DNA of 64,000 nt from Ehretia macrophylla (lineage: Eukaryota; Streptophyta; Magnoliopsida; Boraginales; Ehretiaceae), in NCBI GenBank assembly GCA_037974665.1, contig CM075764.1:76028325-76092324 (forward strand). The letters run 5' to 3'. Shown here one piece after another: positions 54,684-64,000 of this stretch. The position numbers were made by a program, and so were the translations under genes. The notes below the pieces were generated by a model that saw nothing but the letters and a program-made list of their open reading frames with translations, did not search any database and was not told the origin of the DNA. Numbering within the stretch: position 1 is the stretch's first letter; the number at the start of each line of letters is the position of its first letter.

Positions 54684-57600
54684 TTGCCTCTTTTTTCACA
54701 TACCTATTACATAAACTTCATCTCTCTTAAAACCTCAAACACTCAAAAATTTCTCTTAAAAATCATTCAACAAACATTTTTTTCCATCAAAATCACTCTC
54801 AAATCTTCTCTCTTTTTCAACTCTTTCATCTTACATTGGTTCAAACATAGTTCCACCAAGAAAAGAAAAACAATTTGGGATCTCCTCAAGAATTTTGAAC
54901 ACAAGTATTATTTGAGGAAGATTATTGGATGAAAAACTATTTCAAGGTACCTACAATCTTGAACTCTTAGATTTTTGTGGTTGGCTCCTATTGTTGAAAC
55001 TTAGAGATAATTCTTGTATGTTATGGGTCAAAGAATTTTATGCTAATGTTGAACAAATTGATGCAACCTTGCAAAGTTATGTGAATGGGATGGTTGTCAC
55101 GCCCCAACTCGACCCCTCCTATAATCAGTCAGGACGCAACGAAATTTCGGCAGTATAATGACAGTAAATAGGACACCAAGGCTCTAAACCAACCTCAATA
55201 GAACATCATATATCAACTCCATAAACCATACAACAAACAACTTCTCAATAAAACAACAACATACATCATAACCATATTATACAATAATCATTCCTCGTTA
55301 TACGACTCCGTTCCAACATAATACATGAACCTTAATATACATTGCAAAATATATTGATACCAACCTAGCAACCTATACATAGACAAAAGAAAGACTACTA
55401 AGATAGCATCAACTAATTCATTATCTTCTCAACATCTTATACATTATAAACTACAAAGCATATAAAAGTTAACTAGATAATATACAAGATAATAAGGTGT
55501 TCAACACATCAAACATCAAGGATAGGACTCTGGAACATAAGACTCATCCACGTAAGGCACATTTTCCTCTTCAGGAGGCACGTACCCATAGTCCTGCTCT
55601 ACAACACTTGTAAGCATGCAATAATAGAGAGTGAGCTTATATAAAATAAGCCCAGTGAGGATCCGATAGATCTCTAACAGTATTCACTATACTCCTTGGA
55701 AAATGACCCTTTGAGCAAGTAAACGCACAATAACATCAATAATACTATCATCACATAAACTATAATGACCATTCAATAAAGGATACACTAGTTGGTGTAG
55801 CTCCAAACGCCATCACGATCAAAACAACCTTCTTGTGACTCCCATAAACTCACGCACCCGAGGTACCTCAATAACCTCTCCCTCTATGACACCTCCGTCA
55901 TGCGAGCTGGAGGTAGTCTCTGGTAGTCATGTCGTTATCAACCCGACAGCCCGATGCTGCCCGAGAAGTGGCACACACATACCAAAGACTCAGCAATAAT
56001 AATAAACATCATTCATAGGAGGACAATTTAGCAGAATTTCCTATCTCCCGGTTCATCAGTCATCAATCAATAATCATCAATAATCATATTATCATCATAA
56101 TAACATCAATAATCAATTTAACAACAAATAACTAAGTTAGATAACAAAGTAGGCCATCTAACCGAACATGCATTAAACACACAATCAAACCCTAGTTTAC
56201 CCATCATCAACTCACAATTCAATCACTCAAACTATACCCAATCAACTAAAGGCATAATCTAACATTTTAAAGAAAGACAACCTAAACTTCAAATAATCAT
56301 AACCTACATTCTACCAGTCCAAACCACTCCAAATCAATTTCTATCACTCACCCAATCAATCAACTACATTAGCCCCCTTGGAAACCAACCAAAACACATC
56401 CAAATCATGCCCAACAACCCTAAAACCCTAGTGTGTCATGGCTGAAATTTCCGGACTTTAGCACCGACCTCGCAATCGAAAATTCGGCATTACAACGGCG
56501 CTATCACGTAATTATCAAACTTTTAAAAATCGACGGCAATTGATTTCAACCAACACAACTCAAAATATTCAACATTTAGCAAATTAACCAACTTTAAATA
56601 CCCGAAAATAAATAATTATGCTACAACGATTCAAATCTCATAAGATTACATATAAATGATCCCTAGCATGCATGGAGCAATAATCTAACTTCAAATTAAC
56701 ATTCTAACGATTCAATAATCAATTCTACGCAAAAACATAAAAGATGAATTTTGAGATCTAGAACTTTTCTCTCACCTTAGATGCAATATAAGCCTAGATA
56801 TGCGTGCAATGCGTGCCCAACAAGCGAAATCCAACTCGGCACAAAAATCTACGGACAAAAACTAGTTTTTTCTTTGAAAATTTGCTTTGAAAACTTGAAG
56901 AAAATCTTGGTTTATTCTCCCATGAAACTCTCGGCCCTTTGTGTGTGTTGAGGAGTGTGTTTTGTGTTGTGTTTAGTGTGTGTTGGTGATATATGCATAA
57001 AGGTCAACATTTTAATGAAAGTCAAGGTTGAGAACTTTAGTATTTTTAGTGTTTTCTTGACTTTAAATTCATTTTAGCTATCTCTTTGCTCAAAACAAAT
57101 ATGCAACCCCTATGATAGCTCAAGTAGATTATTTTTAGGTGATAAGAAGTTTTGCAATCAAACAATTTCACCCGAGTCGGCTTAAAACTCGATTTTCGCA
57201 AAAGTCGGTGTAAAAATCCTAATAAATTCCTAAGCCGATTTGAAAACCGTTTTAATCAAACATAGGTCTATTAAAGTCCAAAGACTAGGTCTAGAAGAGT
57301 TAAAAAGACTAGTTTCAAAATTTTAGCATACGTGTTTCAAAAATACTATTCACTAAAAGTCGACGATAAAATTTCTGACTCTGTTTTTTATGAAAATTTC
57401 ATGAATGCACATTTAGCATGTTCTAGGAGTATTAATATCAAAATTATCACATTCTAAGTCATATAGCACATAAACAGGTCAATTCACGCAAAACGAGAAT
57501 AAACACACAAAACGAGACAGGATAGAAAAGTGGGGTTTCACAATGGTTGTAAATATTGGGGAAAGCATAATTTCTGGGTTTCTTAATGTTCCCCAAGGAG

Positions 57601-58464
57601 GTATTAAAGAGTATTCTAGCAAAAGTTTTCCCAATTCCTTTGATGTTCATGATAAAGCTAGAATTATAGAGTTTTTGTGGGAAGGTACTAGTGTTTCTAA
57701 TGTTTTTATGCCCAAAAGACAACAACTTATTCCCGAAAAACGTCTCTTACTTTTCATTATCATGGAAGTCATCATGCCTAGACAAATTAAAGACGGCTCC
57801 ATTCCTCAATTTGCAGCTTATCTTCTCTTTATGACGTATCAAAGACAATGGATTTGTTTTCCATACATTATGATTCATCATATCATCCAGACAAAATCGT
57901 CTAAGAATTTGATAGCTTATAGGCTGCCTTTGTGTCATTTACTTGAGTTGCTTGGTGTTTCAACTGTTTGTGGGTTAAATAATCGAACTTACTCCCTTGA
58001 TAGTGGCTCTCTTAGACGCATGAAAATGGGTATTCTAAATCATCAAGTTGTTAAATTATCAGAGATGGGTGATGGAAAAAAAGGGGAAGAACAGAAAGGT
58101 ATGGATAATATACCTCAAGCAGGTAACGATTCTGAGCAAGATGAGGGCTCGGATGATTTAGAAGAAGATCCTGTCATGGCTGAAATAAGAACTAAACATA
58201 GGGACGATCCAACTGCTGGCCTTAGTGGTTTCGGAGGGCAAGGGGATTTGACTAGTTGTGCTTTGATTATCAAACATCTTGAAGACCTATCTACATGAGT
58301 TCAACGTATTGAGACCTCCATCAAAGATCATGATGAAAAAGGTTGATAAGAACTTCAATGACCTCACAAAAAGAATTGAAGAATCTGAAACCAAGTTTAA
58401 TGGCAGGCTGGGTGTCATTGAGAACAAAGTTAAACAAATCTATGCCTATATGCCAAGCAAGTAG
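54684..58464 (+). pseudogene. H extra ORF: plant transposon protein-like (Transposase_32-type), split by G
   Basis: It lies downstream of pol, in the env-like position of SIRE elements. An N-terminal part (54684-54932) is followed in another frame by 54925-55094 (GTYNLELLDFCGWLLLLKL, WVKEFYANVE). Solo LTR G then interrupts it, and coding resumes at 57548 (VNIGESIISGFLNVPQGG, RIIEFLWEGTS, IPEKRLLLFIIM). After ~250 codons it enters an acidic, low-complexity stretch (EQDEGSDDLEEDPV). After TGA 58296 and a frameshift it ends in a coiled coil (TKRIEESETKFNGRLGVIEN). The WVKEFYAN and LLLFIIM...GVST pattern resembles the 'putative plant transposon protein' family (PF20167, from memory). Function unknown. 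No signal peptide or membrane segment of env type was seen. Confidence 0.65.
55095..57542 (-). mobile_element. Solo LTR G, sibling of F (2448 bp)
   Basis: It runs TGTCACGCCCCAACTC to GTGGGGTTTCACA with ATGGT duplications at 55090-55094 and 57543-57547. It is similar to F along its length, for example the shared GCTTATATA and AAGCCCAGTGAGGATCCGAT segments. It lies inside the extra ORF of H, whose coding continues across it. Confidence 0.93.
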
Positions 58465-58814
58465 TTTTAGCATGTCTTGACTTTTGGACATGTTTATGCC
58501 TTCTCCTTATTGCTTTATTACCCTATCATGACTCTAGAGCTTCCTACTATATGACTATTATCTGTTGCTACTCCATTGCTAATCATTTGATACATTGGTA
58601 TCGTTTTATGATATTGCTATGGTTTTATGCTATTGCTGTGATGGTATATCTATGATATTGATAATACATGTATGAAAAATGTAGCTCTATTGTGCATATG
58701 CTCAGGGGGAGAGATTTTATGACCTCTCATTGAGATGATATTTCATAAAGGATCCCACTATAGTGATATCATATATCTCCCTGTTATTAGTTTTCGTTTG
58801 CTAATGTCAAAGAA
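58465..58814 (+). other. H 3' non-coding end with purine tract
   Basis: CAGGGGGAGAGA at 58703-58714 and a stretch to TTTGCTAATGTCAAAGAA (58797-58814) resemble the non-coding 3' end of SIRE elements. The expected final polypurine tract and LTR are absent; different sequence begins at about 58815. Confidence 0.55.
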
Positions 58815-59724
58815 TGCATATTTTTATCTTTTCCATTTTATTTTCTTTGATTCCAAGCATATTTTGAGTGCTTCATAGCTAGGATTAGTTTTTATGTAAT
58901 GGGTACATGAACTATGGTCTCAATTTTAGATTTGTGTATCAAAATATTGAGATTTTTATGGATGTTAAGATTCACATGAGATGGTTTACATATATGCTTA
59001 TGTGTATCAAATGTTTACATTAAAAATGCTTGTAGCGGTAGATGTTTGCTAATAAAACTCGATGTGATCTTAATCTCATGTTGGTCGTGCTTGAAATACT
59101 TACACATTACTTATATTAAAAAGGCTTGTAGCGATTTTCTGATTGATGTGTGAGTTCAACTCCATATAAATTGAGCTTATTGTTAAAATTAATCAATAGA
59201 TTATACCTTAGTTAACTAACATAGCTTAGTTAATAAAACTTAGAATTGTTTGGAGAAATTCGCTCCCGGCTATTAGAACATCTAGAGGACAGAGTTGCAC
59301 TTAGGTGTAAGTGAGTTTAATTGACTAGTTAGGTGACAACATTCAAACAACTTGTAGTTAGGTTGACTTAGTCAACTATCCAAAACTAGAACTCGAGCCT
59401 AATTAATTACCCTTGCATAGAATCTAATCCTAGCCCATTTTCAATTGGTATTAGTCATATGCTTCAAGCACTACCACCCAACTAGGACCATTAGTTATTT
59501 TTATTTCATATTTAGGAATTTAGAACCCACTTCTCATGATTGTTATCCTTTTACACACTCACGTAGTTGGTCAATAGCACACGAGCACTTTAGTTTCACT
59601 TCAAAGCCTCCTTGTGGAGATTCAACCTCGTACTCTAGTACATTATAGTGGATAGATCCGTGCACTTGCGAGTTTAACTTGGTTTGTTTATAACATAATT
59701 TTATATACCACCAAGAAAATGACA
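58815..59724 (+). repeat. Athila-type LTR of fragment I (start approximate)
   Basis: The end ...AAAATGACA is followed by a tRNA-Asp-type primer site, and the last 100 bp share ATCCGTGCACTTGCG and TTTAACTTGGTTT with the B LTR. The left end is put at TGCATATTTT because recognisable H sequence stops there, which is an inference. Confidence 0.6.
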
Positions 59725-59730
59725 AGTTTT

Positions 59731-59747
59731 TGGCACCGTTACTGGAG
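59731..59747 (+). other. Primer-binding site of fragment I
   Basis: TGGCACCGTTACTGGAG lies six bases after the LTR end. It is a variant of the site in B (TGGCACCGTTGCCAGGG). Confidence 0.8.
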
Positions 59748-59921
59748 AAGAATTATGTGGTTTATTTTGCTTGTATATTATTAATTGACAAAATGTTTAT
59801 TTTTTTTATTTTCTTTGTTGGTTTATTTTTTTCAAGAAAAAGGGGGAAAATGAAAAATATATAGGGTATTTTATTTGTTGAACGGGTTGTTGCTTTGTTT
59901 TGTTGCTAATTCTTTTTATTT

Positions 59922-60182
59922 GTGAGCTATATATCAATCCAATCATTGGCTTATAGTAGTAGATTTCTCCCCTATCTCACTTATGAGAGGTGTACGTTGT
60001 GTGATCAATATGACCACATCATCATTAATTGCCCCGTTACACTTAAATTTTCAGATTTTATGTGTGACCATGGCTTTACTAGTCAAGGTTGTATGATAAC
60101 AATGTCCCTAATACCTATGACCAAAGGTGGCAATCTCTCTCATTTATTGCTTTTAGTTATTTTTTCTCATTTTCCAATTTAG
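59922..60182 (+). pseudogene. gag: Gag zinc-knuckle fragment of I
   Basis: CTLCDQYDHIIINC fits CX2CX4HX4C and lies in a frame with FMCDHGFTSQG. It comes only ~170 bp after the primer site, so the gag N-terminus and core are missing. The frame ends after 86 codons. No pol follows. Confidence 0.6.
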
Positions 60183-60941
60183 TTCTATCTATCATTCTTT
60201 CTCGTTCCTAAATTGTAACAATTTGTTTTCCAAAATTTTCATCTTAACAATTCACCTTTCTCTATATTTTGACCTCACAAGAGGAAAAAGTATATGTAAA
60301 TCGTAAGTGTTGATTGCATAGTTCTTTATTAAACTTATTTTATAGTAGGAATAGAAATATAGATAGAAGTATAACAAAAATAATAATTGCAAAACTAGTA
60401 ATAAGCATGAGAGAATCATAACCAAAAGTACTATAGTCTTTAGTAAACTAAAAAAGAAAGTAAACAATTGAAGTCCTTGCTAATAGGTTCAACCACATTT
60501 GACTTTAAAATGATTTTACTTCTTTTTTATGGGCTCTCAAAATAGGTATGCAAAAAATCAAGCCCACCCAAGTGAAGTATGAAATTCCCAAAATACCCTT
60601 ACATGATTGCTCGTTTCTTGTCATATATAATCAACTTTTCTCAAAATTAGGGTTGGGCCCCGCCCTATTTTTCGTTTGTTCCTCGTTTATGACAACTCAC
60701 AAGTTGCTTCCTATGCTCCATTGTCTTTCATTGCTAGTGTGTAAGTCTTCTTCTACCTTGTTCTCCTTCTCTTTCTCGTTATTTTCTTCAAGTGTGTTTG
60801 TGTGTGTGTTTGTGTATGTGTGTGTGTTTGTGTTTCTGCTGATGTGTTGATGTTTATGAATGAATACTAATTTTAGAATATGAAGTATTCAATATAATCT
60901 TTTAGATTTGTTTTTAATAAAAAATCAATGGGGTTTATAAT
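60183..60941. other. Non-repeat spacer with promoter-like segment
   Basis: 60183-60535 shows nothing recognisable. 60540-60760 contains AAGCCCACC, then TTAGGGTTGGGCCCCGCC and a CT-rich leader followed by a possible splice donor (GTGTGTAAGTC, about 60738). This is the layout of a plant housekeeping gene promoter. No coding exon could be confirmed. GT-rich repeats lie at 60790-60840. Confidence 0.4.
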
Positions 60942-61220
60942 TGTTAGTTTTCTATCTCAATTTATTTGGATAATCCTACTTTTTTATATCTATGGTTTTA
61001 TTGTCTTCTCGTCTTATATAATCTTTTCGTTTTAGATATTCAAGTGATAGCGATAAGAAATGAGAGATACATTTCAGATTTACTTCATTTTGAATTTTGA
61101 ATATTTCTATTGTAGTTGTTTATTTTATCAGCTAGTTCATTGTTGTAGTATATAAACATGTATTGACTGTACACAAATTCAATGAAAAGAAACATAATTT
61201 TCAGTCCATTAAATCTTTCA

Positions 61221-61229
61221 TGGTATCAG
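61221..61229 (+). other. Primer-binding site of J
   Basis: TGGTATCAG directly follows an LTR end ...AATCTTTCA, as in initiator-Met-primed Copia elements. Confidence 0.7.
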
Positions 61230-61287
61230 TATGAATCACGACTAACGTCTTGATCCTAGCATATACTTTTCCTTCTGCTTCTTCTCC

Positions 61288-62227
61288 ATGGCCTCTTCCC
61301 AGTTCTCTTTTTCTCTTCTTGCCTCTCAAATCAAAACGTTTGTCACCATCAACCTTGACCACACGAATTATCTAACATGGAAGGCACAAATCACAACCTT
61401 CTTCACATTCAATGGTCTTTTCTCTTACATTGATGGCTCACTTCCCAAACCCAAGCCCGCTTCCACTACAGCTTCTTCCTCTTCGTCTGATGCCTCTACC
61501 ACCACTGGTTCTTCTACTATTTCTCTTGATGAATGGCTTTGGTATGATAGCTTCGTTACGGCATGTATTACTGCGACACTTTCAGAGTCTCTGGTTTATC
61601 AGGCCAGAGGTTTTGAGTCTGCTCGTGCTCTCTAGGTTTCTTTAGAAGAATCATTCTTCCAGCAATCCCTTGCCCGTCGCTCACTTCTTCGTTCACAACT
61701 TCGTACAGTACGCAAAGACGCTTTATCAGTTACTGAATATCTCCAAAAAATATCTCTTCTCTCTTCTTCACTTGAGGCCATTGGTAACCCTTTATCCGAC
61801 TCTGATCTGGTACTCATTGCTCTTGACGGCCTTCCTCCTTCGTATCGTCCCTTCATTACATCCATTGAAAATCTGGACAAGGTTCCTTCATTTGGACAGC
61901 TACGTGCAAAGCTCTTAACTTACGAGCAAAAAATCTCCTTTGACTCGCATCTCGTCCTCTGTTAATGACACTACCACAACTGCCTTAATCTCTCAAATGC
62001 AAAATCATGTTATTTCTCCAAGTGTTTTCTACGTATCTTTTAATGCTAGTCACCCAAACACATCTCAAAGTGCCATGATGCCTAATGTCACCAAAAATCC
62101 AGCCACTAATTCTGATTCTCATTTCTCCAAATCAACTTCTTCCTCATCCAATTCGTCCAAAGCTTATCGCGGTAAGTGCCAGATCTGTCGCAAACAACGC
62201 CATTCCGCATCTCGTTGTTGCTATTGA
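61288..62227 (+). pseudogene. gag: J gag
   Basis: ATG 61288 starts ASSQFSFSLLASQIKTFVTI, with HTNYLTWKAQITTFF and DEWLWYDSFVTACI typical of Copia gag. TAG at 61633 (probable Trp in relatives) interrupts it. LRTVRKDALSVTEYLQKI and ALDGLPPSYRPFITSIENLD follow in the same frame. A shift near 61930 leads to the knuckle CQICRKQRHSASRC, which is intact. Ser-rich low-complexity stretches flank the knuckle. Confidence 0.87.
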
Positions 62228-63551
62228 TATATTCCACCTTCATCTTCTTCCAATCCTCCACAGTTCACTAGCTATCACACCCAACAATCTGGTTTGCCGT
62301 CTTTACTTCCTACTCCGTCTTCTCCAATGTAGATTCCGGACTCAGGGGCAACCTCTCATATGACTAATGATCCGGCGCTTATTCAGTAACTTCATCCGTA
62401 TACTGGCTCCGATCAAGTTGTTGTTGGTGATGGTAAGTCATTACCTATTATGCATTTTGGTTCTTCTTCTTTTTTGCATGCCAATCGTTGCTTTGCTCTT
62501 CATAATATTTTCCATGTGCCTAATATCACTACAAATCTTCTTTCTGTTTCGAAATTTACACGTGATAATCAAGTCTCATTTGAATTTTTCCAATTTAAAT
62601 GTATTGTCAAGGACCTCTGCACCGGGACCCCTCTGATCCAAGGAAGTGTTAATTCCAGTTTATATACTCTTCCAGTCTCTGCCTCGCCCAAGAAGTCCTT
62701 CCCTATTGCTCATGCTACCTCTCGAGTTTTCTCTAAAGTGTGGCACAATCGGCTCAGTCATCCCTCCAAATCAATGCTTTCTTCTCTCAAGGCGATAGTG
62801 TCTCTTGATTTTTCAGATTTTCGTTCTGCCAATAAACTTTGTAACGCCTTCTTATTAGGCAAAAGTCATAAATTGTGTTTTCTTTTATCAACTAGAGTTT
62901 CTTCTATTCTTTTAGAAATAATCCATTGCGACATATGGGGTCCAGCCCCTATTAGTTTTTGCTCTGGATTTAGGTACCTTATTATTTGTTAATGCTTATA
63001 GTCGCTTCACTTGGATGTATCCCCTTCATAATAAAAGTGATTGTGTTTCATCTTTTGTTAATTTTAAGTCTCTAGTTGAAAATATTTTCTCTTCTCGCAT
63101 TAAATTTTTCCAGTGTGATGGTGCGCCTGAACTTACTAAGGGCTCTCTCTCCAAAATTATTGCTCAAAGTGGCATACAGTATCGCATTTCCTGTCCCCAT
63201 ACCTTAGAAGAAAATGGTGTAGCCGAACGAAAAATTCGGCATATAACTGAAATGGGCACAACCTTAATGTTTCATTCCTTTACCCCTAAGCATTTTTGGC
63301 TCGAAGCTTTTTCTACTGCTGTACTTCTTATAAATCAACTTCCTACTCCTGTTCTTAAAAATAACTTGCCATATTTTACATTGCATGGCACACATCCAGA
63401 TTATACTTTGCTAAGGGTATTTGGGTGTTGTTGTTATCCTTACTTAGGGGCCTATAAGAAAGACAAATTAAGTCCCAAATCAGCTTTGTGTATTTTTCAG
63501 GGGTACAGTCCAGAGTATAAAGGATATCGCTATTTTGATTCTCAATCTAAA
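62228..63551 (+). pseudogene. pol: J pol: protease and integrase
   Basis: The protease site PDSGATSHMTNDP starts near 62337. The pre-integrase part holds VWHNRLSHPSKSML and LCNAFLLGKSHKL, with Phe in place of the usual Cys. IIHCDIWGPAP has the first Asp, CDGAPELTKG the second, and TLEENGVAERKIRHI the Glu. It ends in LRVFGCCCYPYL and GYRYFDSQS. Frame changes lie near 62380 and 62980, with stops near 62226, 62330 and 62990. The frame ends where the LTR of L starts. Confidence 0.87.
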
Positions 63552-64000
63552 TGTTAGGAATTGTGTCCTAAAGTCAGTCATCGAGTGTAGTTGGCAAATT
63601 AATTTGTATGTGGATTATTGTTCTATTAATAATATTTGGTCATTACATCATATCGTCCATCTTCTTTTACCTTTGATTGATCATGATGTAGTCCTTAGAA
63701 TGACTTTATGGAATCATATGAATGAGGGTTGATTTTGGTTATTCTTAAACTTTGTTCATAACCAAATGTTGAAATTGGTATTAGGACGTCAATTTCATCG
63801 AGTATAGGTTATTGTTTGTTGCATTGGTTGGTTATCCTCATGACCAATGGGTGTTAGGACACCGGTGCAATAAACAGGTGACATGTAGAGACATGTTCAC
63901 TGAACATGACTCTCTTTATGAGCATCCTATGGTATGTACCCTACTGTCTAAGAATAGCTCGTGATACATGTGGTATACATGTTCCCTCTGACCTGAGACT
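63552..64000 (+). mobile_element. LTR of element L, runs out of the window
   Basis: TGTTAGGAATTGTGTCC begins exactly where J coding stops making sense. TGTTAGGAATTGT is a frequent Copia LTR start. The expected duplication copy on the left is CTAAA (63547-63551). The right end is outside the window, so solo or full-length status is unknown. Confidence 0.65.

Larger units (their letters stand above)
48215..58814 (+). mobile_element. Element H: SIRE-type Copia retrotransposon, 3' LTR missing, split by G
   Basis: The order is 5' LTR, primer site, gag with CCHC knuckle and coiled coil, protease-integrase-RT-RNase H (Copia order), and an extra downstream ORF. A purine run CAGGGGGAGAGA follows at 58703-58714. 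Sequence typical of the SIRE 3' end continues to about 58814. No copy of the TGTTAGCC LTR follows; another element begins instead. Coding is broken at many places. Confidence 0.88.
60942..63551 (+). mobile_element. Element J: Ale/Retrofit-type Copia, cut by L
   Basis: A short LTR (end at 61220), a primer site, gag from 61288, and protease to integrase up to 63551 are present. There it is interrupted by the LTR of L; RT and RNase H are beyond the window. The LTR start at 60942 (TGTTAGTTTTC) is a guess giving a ~279-bp LTR. Confidence 0.7.

Noticed and set aside
60548..60850. ORF of 100 codons with a hydrophobic end
   Set aside because: It runs across the promoter-like segment, CT-rich leader and a GT microsatellite, with no recognisable domain.

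Overview
This is plant nuclear DNA, probably from a eudicot with a repeat-rich genome. The evidence is stacked LTR retrotransposons (Gypsy: Tekay-type chromovirus, Athila, Tat; Copia: SIRE-type and Ale/Retrofit-type), a CACTA element, a hAT-type MITE, an L1-type LINE tail, and one intact intronless gene of the DRT100 leucine-rich-repeat family. No species can be named from the sequence alone. There are no bacterial genes, CRISPR arrays, rRNA or tRNA genes.

Region 1-32335 is a five-deep nest, and four of its five insertions can be closed with exact 5-bp target duplications. Element E (Tekay-type Gypsy, + strand, 5' LTR cut by the window start, 3' LTR 30023-32335) is split in its gag by element A (Gypsy, - strand, 586-25653, duplication AACAC). 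A's 5' LTR is split by element B (Athila, + strand, 8946-25081, duplication CATCA). B's 3' internal region is split by element C (LTR-like, 17961-22676, duplication ATTGT). C is split by solo LTR D (18597-20872, duplication GAGGA).

Region 32336-42640 holds an inverted and tandem array of ~290-bp units cut by solo LTR F (33309-35745, duplication AAAAT). It continues with a SIRE-like LTR remnant, AT-rich spacer, a 5'-truncated LINE (about 38365-39080) and the DRT100-like gene on the - strand (40761-41873) with a TATA box. A TRIM-like LTR with a perfect initiator-Met primer site lies about 0.4 kb upstream of the gene start.

Region 42648-48214 starts with a 184-bp tandem duplication that runs into a non-autonomous CACTA element (42984-45813). 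That element carries arrays of a GGAGACGAAA-like motif and a nested hAT-type MITE. A decayed Tat-clade Gypsy pol fragment follows on the - strand.

Region 48215-58814 is element H, a SIRE-type Copia with gag, pol and an additional downstream ORF resembling the 'putative plant transposon protein' (Transposase_32) family. That ORF is split by solo LTR G (55095-57542, duplication ATGGT), a sibling of F. H lacks a recognisable 3' LTR and runs into an Athila-type LTR/leader fragment (I). From about 60.5 kb there is a promoter-like stretch. An Ale-type Copia (J, gag to integrase) follows, cut at 63552 by another LTR (L) that leaves the window.

Every transposon coding region is broken. The only clearly functional protein gene is the DRT100-like one. 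The most distinctive structures are the hairpin array with paired substitutions in C, the duplication breakpoint at a palindrome apex in the CACTA end, the stop-only decay of E, and the extra ORF of H.
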